Of a DNA stretch of 48,329 nt, positions 1-8,515 are shown one piece after another. The DNA comes from Flavobacterium tructae (GTDB lineage: Bacteria; Bacteroidota; Bacteroidia; Flavobacteriales; Flavobacteriaceae): positions 417 to 48,745 of the forward strand of contig NZ_MUHH01000002.1 of assembly GCF_002217475.1 (NCBI RefSeq). Reading direction: 5' to 3'. A program made the translations under genes and the position numbers. Within the stretch, counting starts at the first letter, position 1. Every line of letters begins with the position of its first letter. The notes under the pieces are model-generated. The model was not told the origin of the DNA, made no database searches, and saw only the letters and a program-made list of their open reading frames with translations.

Positions 1-1389
1 AATGTAGTGTATGAGTTATGCGACAAACTAAGTCCGGTAACTTGTGCGACGGTTTCAGATGAAATCAAAGTAACTCCAGTGGTAGAGCCAATATTCGAAA
101 ACGGAACTATTGCATCAACAGGAGGAACTGTTTTCACAAACATTGCAAGCAACGATAAAGTAAATGGAGTTCCGGCAGTATTAGGAACTACAGGAAATGC
201 TACAGTTGCGGTATCAGGAACATGGCCAACAGGAATTACTTTAGATCCGTTAACCGGAAAAGTAAGTGTTGCGGCAGGAACCACACCGGGAACTTATAAT
301 GTAGTGTATGAGTTATGTGACAAACTAACTCCGACAACTTGTGCGACGGTTTCAGATGAAATCAAAGTAACGGCAATTGCAGGGACATCAATAATTGCAA
401 ATGATGATAATATTCCAAACGTAAATGGAATAACAGGAACACCAAATGCAGGGAATGTACTAGTTGGTAATCCAAATTCGGATACTTTAAATGGCGTACC
501 AGTTGTGATTAGTCTGGTTGATTTAAAAGTGACAACACCGGCAGTTCCAAAAACACCTGGAGCAGCAGTTCCGGTAATTGACACTGCCACAGGAACAATA
601 AGTGTTCCGGCTAATACACCGGGAGGTACCTATACATTAACGTACAGTATTTGTGAAAAATCAAATCTTTCAAATTGTGATGCTGCAACGGTAACCCTAT
701 TTGTATCAAGACCAAGTATTGCTGTAGTGAAAACGGCACATTTCAATGATGAAGATGGTGACAGTAATGCAAAAGTAGGGGAGACTATTACGTATAATTT
801 CACCGTAACCAATACAGGAAATGTAGCGTTGACTAATGTTTATATAGTAGACCCGTTAACTGGAATTACTATGACCGGTGGCCCAATAAATTTAGCTGTG
901 GGAGAAGAGGATAATACTTCTTTTACAGGAACTTATTCGATCGTACAAGCTGATATTAATTCGGGAAGTATATCGAATCAAGCCGAAGTTTTTGGAACAA
1001 GTCCTGATCATATTGAGGTAAAAGACAAATCAGATGATAGTAGTGTATTGGGGGATAAACCAACTGTTTTATCGCTACAAAGTTGTGTAATTAAAGTATT
1101 CAATGCAGTTTCTATAAATGGAGACAGTAAGAACGAGAGATTTTATATCCAGGGATTAGAATGTTATCCTGACAATACGGTTCAGATTTTCAACCGTTGG
1201 GGAGTTTTGGTTTTTGATCGTGATCATTACAATAATAATGATATTGTTTTTAGAGGTATTTCTGAAGGACGTGTTACAATCAAAGATTCAGATGGATTAC
1301 CGGAAGGAACTTATTATTATATCATTAAATACAAAGACAACCAATCCAATCCACATCAGGAGGCGGGGTATTTATACCTGACCAAATAA
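1..1389 (+). CDS. C-terminal part of a repetitive cell-surface adhesin with a type B T9SS (gliding-type) C-terminal domain; 5' end outside the window
   Basis: The frame is open from the first base, so the gene begins upstream; 462 codons are visible. A 99-residue repeat (297 bp) recurs: the VVYELCDKL...SDEIKVT segment lies at about nt 1-73 and 298-371. A DUF11/DUF7507-like domain follows (about nt 710-1050, motif TYNFTVTNTGNVALTNV). The end (about nt 1080-1389) matches the gliding-associated CHU_C domain: NGDSKNERFYIQGL, then VQIFNRWGVLVFDR and YYYIIKYKD. Proteins of this type are exported by the type IX secretion system and displayed on the surface, SprB of F. johnsoniae being the known example. 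The PorP/SprF-like gene directly downstream is the usual partner of such adhesins. The function is inferred as adhesion or gliding; the ligand is unknown. Each repeat has two cysteines (ELCDKL...TCATV). Confidence 0.9.
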   Translation, partial: NVVYELCDKLSPVTCATVSDEIKVTPVVEPIFENGTIASTGGTVFTNIASNDKVNGVPAVLGTTGNATVAVSGTWPTGITLDPLTGKVSVAAGTTPGTYNVVYELCDKLTPTTCATVSDEIKVTAIAGTSIIANDDNIPNVNGITGTPNAGNVLVGNPNSDTLNGVPVVISLVDLKVTTPAVPKTPGAAVPVIDTATGTISVPANTPGGTYTLTYSICEKSNLSNCDAATVTLFVSRPSIAVVKTAHFNDEDGDSNAKVGETITYNFTVTNTGNVALTNVYIVDPLTGITMTGGPINLAVGEEDNTSFTGTYSIVQADINSGSISNQAEVFGTSPDHIEVKDKSDDSSVLGDKPTVLSLQSCVIKVFNAVSINGDSKNERFYIQGLECYPDNTVQIFNRWGVLVFDRDHYNNNDIVFRGISEGRVTIKDSDGLPEGTYYYIIKYKDNQSNPHQEAGYLYLTK

Positions 1390-1405
1390 TATTCTGTACT
1401 AATAA

Positions 1406-1439
1406 AATGGCTTAGTCAATAGGCTAAGCCATTCTTTAA
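1406..1439 (+). terminator. Stem-loop after the adhesin gene
   Basis: A perfect 10-bp stem, AATGGCTTAG (1406-1415) and CTAAGCCATT (1424-1433), encloses an 8-nt loop. The following T-run is short (CTTT), so termination may be partial. It lies 17 bp after the adhesin stop and just before the porP-like start. It may therefore attenuate rather than stop transcription into the secretion-partner genes. Confidence 0.65.
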
Positions 1440-1450
1440 AAATAAAATAA

Positions 1451-2359
1451 ATGAAAAAATTAGTTTTAGTTTTATTGTTTTGTTCTACCGCAGGTTTTGC
1501 CCAGCAAGATGCGCAGTTTACACAATACATGTATAATACCATCAATATAAATCCCGCTTATGCCGGTTCTCGCGGAGCTATGAGTATTTTCGGATTGTAT
1601 CGCACCCAGTGGGTTGGATTGGATGGAGCACCCGAAACCAGCAGTTTTTCGTTAAACACACCAATAAACAATAATGTAGGATTAGGAGTATCGTTAGTCA
1701 ATGATAAAATCGGACCAACAAATGAAAACAATATATCAGCTGATTTCTCTTACTCCATACAAACATCAGCAACCGCTAAACTTTCTTTTGGTATTAAAGG
1801 TTCTGCCAATATATTTAAGCTGGATCCTACAAAGTTAAACCCGGAACATCAGGGAGATACCCAGTTTCAGGATTTTCAGAATAAATTCGCTCCAAATATC
1901 GGAGCCGGAGTTTACTGGCATACGGATAAAGCTTATGTGGGATTATCCGTTCCTAATTTTATTCAAACTACCCGCTTTGACGATAACGATTATTCCATCT
2001 ATAAAGACCGTATTAACTATTATTTCATAGCGGGTTATGTATTTAATCTAAATCGTTATGAAACGATAAAATTCAAGCCGGCTTTAATGACTAAAATGGT
2101 AGAAGGTTCACCATTACAAGTAGACGCATCGGCAAATTTTATGTTCAACGATAAATTTGTGGTCGGAGTAGCTTACAGATGGAGCGCCTCTTTTAGTGCT
2201 TTGGCAGGATTTCAGATAACCGATAGTATGTATGTAGGGTATTCCTACGATCGCGAAACAACCCGATTGGTAAACTACAACTCAGGGTCGCATGAGATAT
2301 TTCTGCGTTTTGAATTCTTAAAAAATTACAGCCGAATAACTTCACCTAGATTCTTCTAA
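1451..2359 (+). CDS. PorP/SprF family type IX secretion-associated outer-membrane protein
   Basis: 302 residues. A signal peptide (MKKLVLVLLFCSTAGFAQQ) is followed by the family hallmark DAQFTQYMYNTININPAYAGSRG and an outer-membrane beta-strand pattern ending in EIFLRFEF. PorP/SprF-family proteins are integral outer-membrane components linked to T9SS. In F. johnsoniae SprF is needed for secretion of the SprB adhesin (known for the family). The position right after a type B CTD adhesin and 2 bp before an OmpA-domain protein suggests a dedicated adhesin-export module. The ATG at 1451 is supported by the signal peptide. It is a paralogue of the core PorP rather than clearly PorP itself, so no symbol is given. 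Confidence 0.92.
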   Translation: MKKLVLVLLFCSTAGFAQQDAQFTQYMYNTININPAYAGSRGAMSIFGLYRTQWVGLDGAPETSSFSLNTPINNNVGLGVSLVNDKIGPTNENNISADFSYSIQTSATAKLSFGIKGSANIFKLDPTKLNPEHQGDTQFQDFQNKFAPNIGAGVYWHTDKAYVGLSVPNFIQTTRFDDNDYSIYKDRINYYFIAGYVFNLNRYETIKFKPALMTKMVEGSPLQVDASANFMFNDKFVVGVAYRWSASFSALAGFQITDSMYVGYSYDRETTRLVNYNSGSHEIFLRFEFLKNYSRITSPRFF

Positions 2360-2361
2360 TT

Positions 2362-4311
2362 ATGAAAATAAAAAAAATAGCATATACAGTCTTTCTGTCT
2401 TCCGTTTTTTTTAGCGGAATGGCACAAAAGTCAGGTTTAGACAAAGCTGATAAAAATTACAATCAGTATGCTTACATAGATGCAATTGCTACTTACGAAA
2501 AGGTAGCAGAAAAAGGATATAAAGAGGAAAAAATGCTCCAACGATTGGGTAACGCCTATTATTTTAATGGCGAGTTGGTGAGGGCATTAAAATGGTACAA
2601 AGCTCTTTTCGGAATGAATGATCAACAGGAATTTGAGTATTATTACCGATATGCTCAAACCCTAAAAGCAACTGGAAATTATACCAAAGCCGATAAAATA
2701 TTAGAGCTTTTCAACCAAAAAGCAAGTACTGATAAAAGAGGATTGTTATTTGAAAAGAATAAAAATTATTTAGAGCAGATAAAAAACAATTCAGGGAGAT
2801 TTGAAATAGCCGATGCCGGAATTAATTCAAGATACTCAGATTATGGAAGTTCTTTTTTAGATAATAAATTGGTATTTGCGTCTGCCAGAGACACGGGCGG
2901 AGTTGCCAAAGCAAAATTTAAATGGACCAATAAATCGTTTACAAATCTTTATTCGGCAGAATTAAACGCCGATGGTAGTGTAGGAATTCCGAAACGTTTT
3001 GAGAATAAGATTAATTCAAAATTTAATGAATCGACTCCTGTTTTTACAAAAGACGGATTAACGATGTATTTTACCAGAAACAATTTTCTAAACGGTACAA
3101 AAGGGACAGACGACAAGAAGGTCACTTTGTTAAAATTGTATAAGGCAAGTTACATAAAAGGTAAATGGACGAATATTGTTGAATTGCCTTTTAACAGTGA
3201 TCAATACAGTGTGGCACATCCGACATTAAGTGTAGATGAAAAAAAGTTATACTTTGCTTCAGACATGCCGGGTACTTTTGGACAATCAGATTTGTATAGT
3301 GTGACGATTAATACGGATGGCAGTTTTGGTAAACCTGAAAACCTGGGAGCCGCAATTAATACTGAGGGAAGAGAAACTTTTCCTTTTATATCAGGAGACA
3401 ATGAATTGTATTTTGCCAGCGACGGACGTCCGGGATTAGGAGGACTTGATGTCTATGTTTCGACTATTAAAAATGATTTGACTTTTAGCGAAGTTCAGAA
3501 TGTTGGAGCTCCTATAAATACAAAAGTGGATGATTTTGGTTTTATAATGGACAGTAAAAGCAGAACCGGTTTTTTCTCCTCCAATAGAGATGGAGGACAT
3601 GGTTATGATGACGTTTATCGTTTTTCGGAAACCAGAAAATTGCCTTGTGAGGAGATTTTATCAGGAACTGTTATAGATGCCGAAACAAATTTGGTATTAG
3701 AGAATGCAAAAGTAAATTTACTGGACAATCAGCTTCAGATAATAGGAGAGGTAATAACCAAAGCCGATGGGAAGTATAGTTTTAAAGTAAACTGCAATAA
3801 AGAATACTTTGTTCGCGCTGCAAGACAAGATTATGACACTAATGAATTGCCTAAAGCGATCGATAAAACAAGTTTGACACTGCCTTTGAAAAAAACGCCT
3901 CAAAAAGTGGTCGAAAAAACGATTGAAAAATTGATTGTTGGTGATGATTTGGCGAAAATTTTACACATAAAAATGATTTACTTCGATTTAGGTAAATCGA
4001 TTGTTCGAAAAGAAGCCGCTATTGAGTTAGAGAAAATCCGTCAGGTGATGATTCAAAATCCAAGCATGAAAATTGATGTTCGCTCGCACACAGACAGCAG
4101 ACAAACACATGCGTACAATGAAAAACTATCCGACAGAAGGGCTAAAGCAACAGTGGCATGGCTTGTTAAAAAAGGAATAGCTGCTGATCGCATTACCGGA
4201 AAAGGATACGGAGAAACACAATTACTGAATAAATGTGCTGATGGTGTAAAATGTACTACAGAAGAACATCAGGCAAATCGAAGAAGTGAGTTCATTATTG
4301 TTTCGATGTAA
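2362..4311 (+). CDS. PorE-like TPR / beta-propeller / carboxypeptidase-regulatory / OmpA-domain protein
   Basis: 649 residues with a signal peptide ending at about residue 21 (GMAQ). Domains in order: TPR-like helical repeats (about 25-135); WD40-like PD40 propeller repeats (about 150-420, with recurring ELYFASDG, KLYFASDM and TGFFSSNRDG motifs); a carboxypeptidase-regulatory Ig-like domain (about 430-505, LSGTVIDAETN...GKYSF); and a C-terminal OmpA peptidoglycan-binding domain (about 530-649, with YFDLGKS, the conserved Asp in RSHTDSRQ and the Arg pair in NRRSEF). The order matches PorE, which links the T9SS outer-membrane ring to peptidoglycan. It starts 2 bp after the SprF-like gene, so the two are surely co-transcribed. 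I infer that it anchors the secretion module for the upstream adhesin. Confidence 0.92.
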   Translation: MKIKKIAYTVFLSSVFFSGMAQKSGLDKADKNYNQYAYIDAIATYEKVAEKGYKEEKMLQRLGNAYYFNGELVRALKWYKALFGMNDQQEFEYYYRYAQTLKATGNYTKADKILELFNQKASTDKRGLLFEKNKNYLEQIKNNSGRFEIADAGINSRYSDYGSSFLDNKLVFASARDTGGVAKAKFKWTNKSFTNLYSAELNADGSVGIPKRFENKINSKFNESTPVFTKDGLTMYFTRNNFLNGTKGTDDKKVTLLKLYKASYIKGKWTNIVELPFNSDQYSVAHPTLSVDEKKLYFASDMPGTFGQSDLYSVTINTDGSFGKPENLGAAINTEGRETFPFISGDNELYFASDGRPGLGGLDVYVSTIKNDLTFSEVQNVGAPINTKVDDFGFIMDSKSRTGFFSSNRDGGHGYDDVYRFSETRKLPCEEILSGTVIDAETNLVLENAKVNLLDNQLQIIGEVITKADGKYSFKVNCNKEYFVRAARQDYDTNELPKAIDKTSLTLPLKKTPQKVVEKTIEKLIVGDDLAKILHIKMIYFDLGKSIVRKEAAIELEKIRQVMIQNPSMKIDVRSHTDSRQTHAYNEKLSDRRAKATVAWLVKKGIAADRITGKGYGETQLLNKCADGVKCTTEEHQANRRSEFIIVSM

Positions 4312-4358
4312 TAAAGAGTTAGCTTTTTTAATGAAGTTGAGTTAATTAAATTGTTATG

Positions 4359-4390
4359 AAAAGCTGCAAGGTAATCTTGCAGCTTTTTTT
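4359..4390 (+). terminator. Rho-independent terminator after the adhesin-secretion operon
   Basis: A 12-bp stem, AAAAGCTGCAAG (4359-4370) and CTTGCAGCTTTT (4376-4387), with a 5-nt loop GTAAT, runs into a T-tract ending at 4390. Confidence 0.9.
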
Positions 4391-4596
4391 GTGAAGTGCA
4401 ATGAGATTTATTTTTTAATGATACAGATAAAAAATGATTGTATTTAATTTCTTAAATTTATTCTATTAAATAATTTAGAGAAAAGATTAAACAGAAAAAA
4501 ATCTGCTAAATCTGCAGACCCGAGCAATAGCGAACAGGCGAAGCAATCTGCGTGAAAATATAAACCCAACGGTATCTAATATAAAAAACAATAACA
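4391..4596. other. Gene-free AT-rich spacer containing a dispersed-repeat-like segment
   Basis: No ORF or clear promoter box is seen. Bases 4498-4556 contain AATCTGCTAAATCTGC and a CGAGCAATAGCGAACAGGCG segment. A related CGCTAAATCCGCG string occurs at 29389-29401, next to the hexanucleotide tract. This looks like one of the short dispersed repeat families of the genome. Confidence 0.4.
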
Positions 4597-5019
4597 TTGA
4601 GTACAACAGAATTTCTAACCCGACTTATAATTGCACTCTTCGCCGGACTAATTATTGGTTTCGAAAGACAGTGGCACCACAAAGAAACCGGTTTAAAAAC
4701 CAATATGCTGGTAGCAACAGGAGCAGCGGCATTCGTTTTATTATCGATTAAAGTGGCTGCGACAGCACCCAATATCGATGTAACCCGTATTACGGCTCAG
4801 GTCGTTATGGGAGTTGGTTTTTTAGGCGCCGGAGTTATATTTAGGGAAGGACCCAATGTACACGGTTTGAATTCTGCAGCAACCATATGGTGCAGTGCTG
4901 CTATTGGCTGTATTGCCGCATCAGGTTATTTCATAGAAGCGCTAATTTGTACATTCCTGGTTACAATTGTCAACACAGTTCTCGAACCAATCGAAAGATG
5001 GCTTCGAAATCGAAAATAA
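4597..5019 (+). CDS. MgtC/SapB family inner-membrane protein (short form), TTG start
   Basis: 140 residues. The N-terminal LTRLIIALFAGLIIGFERQ and the downstream MGVGFLGAGVIFREG...GLNSAATIWCSAAIG stretch are hallmarks of the MgtC/SapB hydrophobic domain, with about four transmembrane segments. The C-terminal ACT-like domain of longer MgtC proteins is absent. The start is TTG at 4597: an in-frame stop lies at 4582-4584 and no ATG precedes the conserved region. Family members are linked to magnesium stress and to modulation of membrane ATPase activity. The role here is unknown. It is a single-gene unit, with a terminator upstream and a gene-poor stretch downstream. Confidence 0.88.
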   Translation: MSTTEFLTRLIIALFAGLIIGFERQWHHKETGLKTNMLVATGAAAFVLLSIKVAATAPNIDVTRITAQVVMGVGFLGAGVIFREGPNVHGLNSAATIWCSAAIGCIAASGYFIEALICTFLVTIVNTVLEPIERWLRNRK

Positions 5020-5374
5020 AGACCAATCTTAACTGTTTGTTAGATTTAAAATGCAAGCTGTAAAATGTAAAATGTGCCAGATCGTGTTACCTCATGATAA
5101 TTTTTGCACACTTCGTGATTAAAAACAGCACATCAGATAGTTTATAGTTTTCAGTCTCAGTTTACAGTTTACACATCCTACGTTTCACAGTAAGCGCAAC
5201 TTAATTCTGCAGTATATACATTCCGGAAATCACATCTCGTATTTTACATTTCACAGTGAACATAATTCATAATTAAAACTCCCTCTCCTCACCACTTATT
5301 CCAAACAAAGTACTATTTATTACATCATTACTGCTGCTTGTTAATTATGGATAATTAGCAGTAAATGAGTGTAT
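5020..5374. other. 355-bp gene-free spacer
   Basis: No coding ORF, hairpin terminator or RNA gene is visible. The DNA is AT-rich and has loosely repeated words (TGTAAAATG, CAGTTTACAGTTTAC, CACAGT) like other non-coding spacers in this window. It ends at the -7 box of the following gene. Confidence 0.5.
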
Positions 5375-5382
5375 TAAATTTG
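5375..5382 (+). promoter_or_regulatory. -7 promoter box for the 5409 gene
   Basis: TAAATTTG matches the Bacteroidota -7 consensus TAnnTTTG. No well-spaced -33 TTG is seen. It overlaps the alternative GTG start at 5382, which favours the ATG at 5409. Confidence 0.55.
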
Positions 5383-5408
5383 TGTTTGAATTTAAAGATG
5401 GAGTAAAT

Positions 5409-6080
5409 ATGAGGAAGATAATTTGGAGTATTATTTGGTTAGTTCCGGCAGTCGTAATGTGCCAGACAGGTGCCCCAAAACACCGGATAGACACACATAA
5501 AGAAATGTCTGTTATAGCATCACATTTAGATCTAATTTGTAAAAGTAAAGAAATAATGATACCACGAACAATATTAAAAAGCAGATTTGACAAGTCTACG
5601 GTTGTAGGCAGAGATACCAAATTTATTTTGGTTTTTAATACAGCAAAAAATCAGGAAATTTTACCGGGTTATTATTATTGGTACGAAAATAAATGGAACA
5701 ATTTGAAAAACCTGACCGAAGAAAACGGTTTGCCAAAAGATAATGGAAAAGCAGGAGATCTCTTTTTTGACTATTCTACAAAAGATGTGTACTATTATAA
5801 TGGATCGATGTGGCTTTCAATGACAACAAGTGACGAAACCTTTTATGAGGCAGTATTTGAAAACAAGAGCGGTGTTTTAAAATATAAGAATAGTGTAGGA
5901 GAAAAGGTTGTGATTAATCTTCCTCAGTTAGTACCCAACTTTAATTACCCAAAAACAGTTTCATTGAATGCAGGAAAAGAAACCCTTAATTTTATCGACA
6001 ACAGCGGAAGACTTACCGTTCTGAAACTTGATATTCTACTGGCCAAAAGCCAAAATACAAATTTAACCTCAACATTTTAA
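5409..6080 (+). CDS. Secreted protein of unknown function
   Basis: 223 residues. The chosen ATG gives a good signal peptide (MRKIIWSIIWLVPAVVMCQT); an upstream GTG at 5382 would add nine polar residues and overlaps the -7 box. I recognise no family. The middle has KFILVFNTAKNQEILPGYYY...WYENKWNNL and the GDLFFDYSTKDVYYYNGSMW stretch, reminiscent of beta-rich motifs in flavobacterial surface proteins that describe text-like 'GDxFFD...vYxYnG' strands. The C-terminus (GKETLNFIDNSGRLTVLKLD) is also beta-rich. It is probably periplasmic or surface-exposed. It stands alone, followed by a perfect palindrome. Confidence 0.75.
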   Translation: MRKIIWSIIWLVPAVVMCQTGAPKHRIDTHKEMSVIASHLDLICKSKEIMIPRTILKSRFDKSTVVGRDTKFILVFNTAKNQEILPGYYYWYENKWNNLKNLTEENGLPKDNGKAGDLFFDYSTKDVYYYNGSMWLSMTTSDETFYEAVFENKSGVLKYKNSVGEKVVINLPQLVPNFNYPKTVSLNAGKETLNFIDNSGRLTVLKLDILLAKSQNTNLTSTF

Positions 6081-6115
6081 GTAAAGCCAATTCATAAGAA
6101 TCTAATAATTATATC

Positions 6116-6147
6116 ATACCCGACAGGTTTTAAAACCTGTCGGGTAT
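6116..6147. repeat. Perfect 32-bp palindrome (dispersed CCCGACAGG element, copy 1), probable bidirectional terminator
   Basis: ATACCCGACAGGTTTT (6116-6131) is followed directly by its exact reverse complement (6132-6147), then TATTTTTATA. The same core CCCGACAGGTTT/AAACCTGTCGGG recurs at 22879-22911, in another intergenic site. It can fold as a very stable hairpin and sits where a terminator for the 5409 gene is expected. Confidence 0.85.
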
Positions 6148-6212
6148 ATTTTTATAAATGATTTGTATATCCGTGAAACGTTAGATGTGAAATGCAAACT
6201 GAAAGACAGGAC

Positions 6213-6270
6213 CATTATTAATTATCAATTAACCATTAACCATTATCAATTATCAATTATCAATTAACAT
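6213..6270. repeat. Quasi-periodic AATTATCA / AACCATT tract upstream of the rpsA promoter
   Basis: Short words ATTATCA, AATTAACC and ATTAACC recur in a 58-bp block of almost pure AT that ends 15 bp before the -33 box. It could act as an UP-like element or may be another dispersed low-complexity repeat. Confidence 0.55.
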
Positions 6271-6285
6271 CTAACACACTTTTGT

Positions 6286-6316
6286 TTTGCTATTACAAAT
6301 AAATGTATTAATTTTG
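6286..6316 (+). promoter_or_regulatory. Canonical Bacteroidota promoter of rpsA
   Basis: TTTG (6286-6289), a 19-bp spacer and TAATTTTG (6309-6316) match TTTG-N19-TAnnTTTG. The predicted transcript starts near 6323, leaving a leader of about 112 nt before the ATG. Confidence 0.85.
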
Positions 6317-6434
6317 CAGTCCTTTTGGCAAAGAAGAGTTTCCTTTAGGTATCAACTATTTATGTAAAACAACTTCTGTATTTTCTACTGCTTTATGAAA
6401 CTCGAGAGAAACAGAATACAAATTTTTTATCAGC
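6317..6434 (+). promoter_or_regulatory. Long 5' leader of rpsA, candidate autoregulatory region
   Basis: The leader is much longer than the 4-40 nt between the -7 box and the ATG in other genes of this window. It holds no ORF of note. S1 of E. coli represses its own translation; a similar role here is inference only, and I could not find a convincing conserved fold by eye. Confidence 0.4.
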
Positions 6435-8213
6435 ATGTCTGAACAATTAAAATCACAAGAAGAGTTTTTAGCAAATTTTAACTGGCATAACTTCCAAGAA
6501 GGAATTGATGCAGTTGATGAGAAAAACTTATTAGAATTCGAAGAACTAGTTTCAAAAACTTTCATCGCTACAGATCAGGAAGAAGTAGTAGAAGGTGTAG
6601 TTGTTAGAATTACAGATAGAGACGTTATCGTTGATATCAACGCAAAATCGGAAGGTGTTATTTCTTTAAACGAATTCCGTTACAACCCAAACTTAAAAGT
6701 AGGTGACAAAGTAGAAGTATTAATCGACATCCGTGAGGACAAAACAGGTCAATTAGTATTATCTCACAGAAAAGCTCGTACTATTAAATCATGGGATAGA
6801 GTTATTGCTGCAAACGAAACAGGTGAAATCGTTAATGGTTTTGTAAAATGCAGAACTAAAGGTGGTATGATCGTTGACGTTTTTGGTATTGAAGCTTTCT
6901 TACCTGGATCTCAAATTGACGTTAAGCCAATTAGAGACTACGATGTATATGTAAACAAAATGATGGAATTCAAAGTGGTAAAAATTAACCACGAATTCAA
7001 AAACGTTGTTGTATCTCATAAAGCACTTATCGAGGCTGATATCGAAGTACAGAAAAAAGAAATCATCGGTCAATTACAAAAAGGACAAGTATTAGAAGGT
7101 GTTGTTAAAAACATTACTTCTTATGGTGTGTTCATTGACTTAGGTGGTGTTGACGGATTAATTCACATTACTGACCTTTCTTGGAGCAGAATCAACCACC
7201 CAAGTGAAGTTCTTGAATTAGACCAAAAATTAAACGTTGTAATCCTTGATTTCGATGATGAGAAAACAAGAATTCAATTAGGATTGAAACAATTAAACGC
7301 TCACCCATGGGATGCTTTAGATGCTAACTTAACAATTGGTGATAAAGTAAAAGGTAAAGTAGTTGTAATCGCTGATTACGGTGCTTTCATCGAAGTTGCT
7401 GAAGGTGTTGAAGGTTTAATCCACGTTTCTGAAATGTCATGGTCTACTCACTTACGTTCTGCTCAGGACTTCGTGAAAGTTGGAGATGTTGTTGAAGCAG
7501 TTATCTTAACTTTAGACAGAGACGATCGTAAGATGTCATTAGGTATCAAACAATTGACTCAAGATCCATGGACTGACATTACTTCTAAATACCCGGTAGG
7601 TTCTAAACATACAGGTATCGTTAGAAACTTTACAAACTTTGGTATTTTCGTAGAATTAGAAGAAGGAATTGATGGATTAATCTACATTTCTGACCTTTCT
7701 TGGACTAAGAAAATCAAACACCCATCTGAGTTTGTAAACGTTGGTGAAAAACTTGATGTAGTTGTATTAGAATTAGATGTTGAAGGACGTAAATTATCTT
7801 TAGGTCACAAACAAACTACTGCTAATCCTTGGGATCAATACGAAGATTCTTTCGCTGTAGGAACTATCCACAATGGTGAAATTTCTGAAATCGTTGACAA
7901 AGGAGCTACTGTAGAATTCGGAGATGATATCGTTGCTTTCATTCCAACTCGTCACCTTGAAAAAGAAGACGGAAAGAAATTGAAAAAAGGTGATACTGCT
8001 GATTTCAAAGTAATCGAATTCAACAAAGAATTCAAAAGAGTAGTTGCTTCTCACACTGCTATCTTCCGTGAAGAAGAAGAGAAAAACGTGAAAGCTGCAA
8101 CTGAAAATACTTCATCTGCATCTACTACAAATGCACCAGCTGCAACTTTAGGAGATAACAATGATGTATTAGCTGCTTTAAAAGCTAAAATGGAAAAAAC
8201 GGAGAAAAAATAA
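6435..8213 (+). CDS. rpsA: 30S ribosomal protein S1
   Basis: 592 residues with six S1/OB-fold RNA-binding domains, at about 47-115, 131-197, 213-283, 300-370, 386-456 and 470-542. The diagnostic motifs are GVFIDLGGVDGLIHITDLSW, GAFIEVAEGVEGLIHVSEMSW and GIFVELEEGIDGLIYISDLSW. Each of domains 3-5 ends in the usual LG(L/I/H)KQ motif. S1 binds mRNA on the 30S subunit. This matters in Bacteroidota, where Shine-Dalgarno pairing is little used. The protein is slightly longer than E. coli S1 (557), with an acidic N-terminus and a low-complexity Ala/Thr/Asn C-terminal tail. Codon choice is visibly more uniform than in neighbours, as expected for a highly expressed gene. It is monocistronic, between a strong promoter and a strong terminator. 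Confidence 0.97.
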   Translation: MSEQLKSQEEFLANFNWHNFQEGIDAVDEKNLLEFEELVSKTFIATDQEEVVEGVVVRITDRDVIVDINAKSEGVISLNEFRYNPNLKVGDKVEVLIDIREDKTGQLVLSHRKARTIKSWDRVIAANETGEIVNGFVKCRTKGGMIVDVFGIEAFLPGSQIDVKPIRDYDVYVNKMMEFKVVKINHEFKNVVVSHKALIEADIEVQKKEIIGQLQKGQVLEGVVKNITSYGVFIDLGGVDGLIHITDLSWSRINHPSEVLELDQKLNVVILDFDDEKTRIQLGLKQLNAHPWDALDANLTIGDKVKGKVVVIADYGAFIEVAEGVEGLIHVSEMSWSTHLRSAQDFVKVGDVVEAVILTLDRDDRKMSLGIKQLTQDPWTDITSKYPVGSKHTGIVRNFTNFGIFVELEEGIDGLIYISDLSWTKKIKHPSEFVNVGEKLDVVVLELDVEGRKLSLGHKQTTANPWDQYEDSFAVGTIHNGEISEIVDKGATVEFGDDIVAFIPTRHLEKEDGKKLKKGDTADFKVIEFNKEFKRVVASHTAIFREEEEKNVKAATENTSSASTTNAPAATLGDNNDVLAALKAKMEKTEKK

Positions 8214-8234
8214 TTCTTAGTTTCCTCTAAATAG

Positions 8235-8265
8235 AAAGTCCCACAGCAATGTGGGACTTTTTTTT
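8235..8265 (+). terminator. Rho-independent terminator of rpsA
   Basis: A perfect 11-bp stem AAAGTCCCACA / TGTGGGACTTT with tetraloop GCAA (8246-8249) and eight T residues (8258-8265). A near-identical copy lies at 11462-11491. Confidence 0.95.
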
Positions 8266-8280
8266 GTTTCATAGGTTTGG

Positions 8281-8304
8281 TCAGTTCGAGCGGAGTCGAG
8301 AACT
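8281..8304. repeat. Dispersed 24-bp repeat, copy 1 (core TTCGAGCGGAGTCGAGAA)
   Basis: Copies occur at 8281-8304, 11507-11530 (same strand) and 25551-25574 (reverse strand, one G/A change in the core). It forms a short imperfect hairpin (TTCGA...TCGAG). It is intergenic in all three places. Confidence 0.8.
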
Positions 8305-8515
8305 CTTTTATGGGGAATTTATATTTTTTTTCCCGACAGTAATTTTGCAAATAGAACCCTAAACGATCATTTATTACAGTGTTTTTACCAGTTATTACAA
8401 GTAGCTCAAAGAAGTTTTTTCTGTAACTATTTTTACGTAATATTCTTACAATAATGGAGTGTTTTTTTACTCATTAGAAATGGAAAAATTATGAAAAACT
8501 TAAAATGCAGAGAAA
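8305..8515. other. Non-coding AT-rich spacer before the Ig-repeat gene
   Basis: No ORF and no TAnnTTTG box were found in this stretch, although the next gene should have a promoter here. The only feature of the larger 302-bp gap is the terminator and repeat at its left end. Confidence 0.4.

Noticed and set aside
5382..5408. Earlier GTG start of the 5409 gene
   Set aside because: It overlaps the -7 box and would put polar residues before a clear signal peptide.
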